From: Candidatus Nitrosopolaris nunavutensis
GTDB lineage: Archaea; Thermoproteota; Nitrososphaeria; Nitrososphaerales; Nitrososphaeraceae
DNA: 11,756 nt
Assembly (NCBI GenBank): GCA_002501855.1
Contig: DAOM01000323.1
Coordinates: forward strand, 1-11,756
Direction: 5' to 3'
The position numbers and the translations under genes are program-made. How positions within the stretch are numbered: position 1 is the first letter of the stretch; each line of letters starts with the position of its first letter. The notes below the pieces were generated by a model, which had not been told where the DNA came from, searched no databases, and saw only the letters and a program-made list of their open reading frames with translations. Shown one piece after another: positions 11,289 through 11,756 of the stretch.

Positions 11289-11756
11289 TAGATAAGAAAA
11301 TAATTTTGTAACGTAGGGGAAATAATAGATAATGAATAGTTTTGTGCATAACTGTACCATAGCGTCATTTAATCCGAGGTTGGACTTAACATCACCTAGT
11401 TACCTAAATAGCCTTTTATACTTGCAACTTACTCGCCAAATACTACGCTGACTCGGCTGAAGGGATGAAGGCACTGCGAAGTGTGCTACCCTCTATTTCT
11501 GTGTCTTTTGCTAGGGTGTTCCCTTATGAACAATCCTCATAAGAACAGGGTGCTTAACCAGTATAGCAAGTCTTTTAAGATATGAACCGCAATACCTTCA
11601 ACGTTCTCAAATACTTGGGAGACTCTCAACAGGTCGCTGTAATACCGGAAACTTCTATCAAGGATTATTATTATGTACCAGTCTAATGGCAATACAGGTA
11701 ATTGCAGACCAAACAATTGTCCAAGCCCAAGCAACAGCAAGAGCAAATGTAGCCAA
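11289..11756 (+). pseudogene. No intact gene; traces of a decayed plus-strand reading frame
   Basis: After the DUF190 gene no complete gene is visible. In one frame, between stops at 11405 and 11540, codons read NLLAKYYADSAEGMKALRSV and then LPSISVSFARVFPYEQSS. After several stops the same frame gives ATG 11582 with MNRNTFNVLKYLGDSQQVAV, IPETSIKDYYYVPV and TAA at 11684-11686. At the window edge (about 11645-11756) a different frame reads GLLLCTSLMAIQVIADQTIV, which looks like a signal peptide, perhaps the start of a gene beyond the window. None of these is recognised. GCACT-GCGA-AGTG near 11471-11483 can fold into a short hairpin. Confidence 0.3.

Noticed and set aside
1..11756. CRISPR array, intact insertion sequence or prophage
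   Set aside because: No regularly spaced short repeats, no recognisable transposase or integrase, and no terminal inverted repeats around any segment were seen.

Overview
The window reads as chromosomal DNA of an AT-rich archaeon, most likely an ammonia-oxidising thaumarchaeon (Nitrososphaerales, perhaps Nitrosocosmicus-like; this is inference). The support is a tRNA-Leu interrupted by an intron at the anticodon arm, an archaeal-type signal peptidase with a Ser/His rather than Ser/Lys active site, TATA-like boxes placed about 20-30 bases before start codons (leaderless genes), frequent TTG/GTG starts, and secreted proteins with Ser/Thr/Asn-rich linkers.

Layout. 1-800: dienelactone hydrolase-family protein whose 5' end is missing or broken. 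970-3000: a gene graveyard around an intact-looking intron-containing tRNA-Leu (minus strand, 1782-1910). It holds the C-terminal tail of a DsbA-like protein (+), a multiply frameshifted alpha/beta hydrolase (-), a frameshifted unknown protein (-), the last quarter of dihydroxy-acid dehydratase IlvD with an in-frame TGA (-), and a short C-terminal tail of an unknown family. 3025-4917: two intact plus-strand enzymes, a short-chain dehydrogenase and a TIM-barrel amidohydrolase. 5206-5733: a minus-strand exported protein of unknown function. 6055-6867: an intact alpha/beta hydrolase. 6909-7610: remains of an unknown gene in several frames. 7777-8562: a secreted matrixin-like zinc metalloprotease, bracketed by two copies of a degenerate repeat of about 115 bases. 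8751-8939: a 4-oxalocrotonate tautomerase-family protein. 8940-9726: mostly non-coding, with two further coding remnants. 9727-10254: signal peptidase I (-). 10583-11288: a fluoride exporter (CrcB/Fluc) followed one base later by its usual DUF190 partner. 11289-11756: no intact gene, but traces of a decayed reading frame.

Working together. The only clear operon is crcB-DUF190 (fluoride resistance). The dienelactone hydrolase, SDR, amidohydrolase, alpha/beta hydrolase and tautomerase are of families that recur in aromatic-ring catabolism, but they are separated by long gaps, seem to have their own promoters, and no ring-cleavage enzyme is present, so a shared pathway is only a possibility. The signal peptidase would process exported proteins such as the metalloprotease and the 5206-5733 protein. 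I see no CRISPR array, recognisable intact transposase or phage gene. The most unusual content is the density of broken genes and short conserved-looking coding segments that lack starts.
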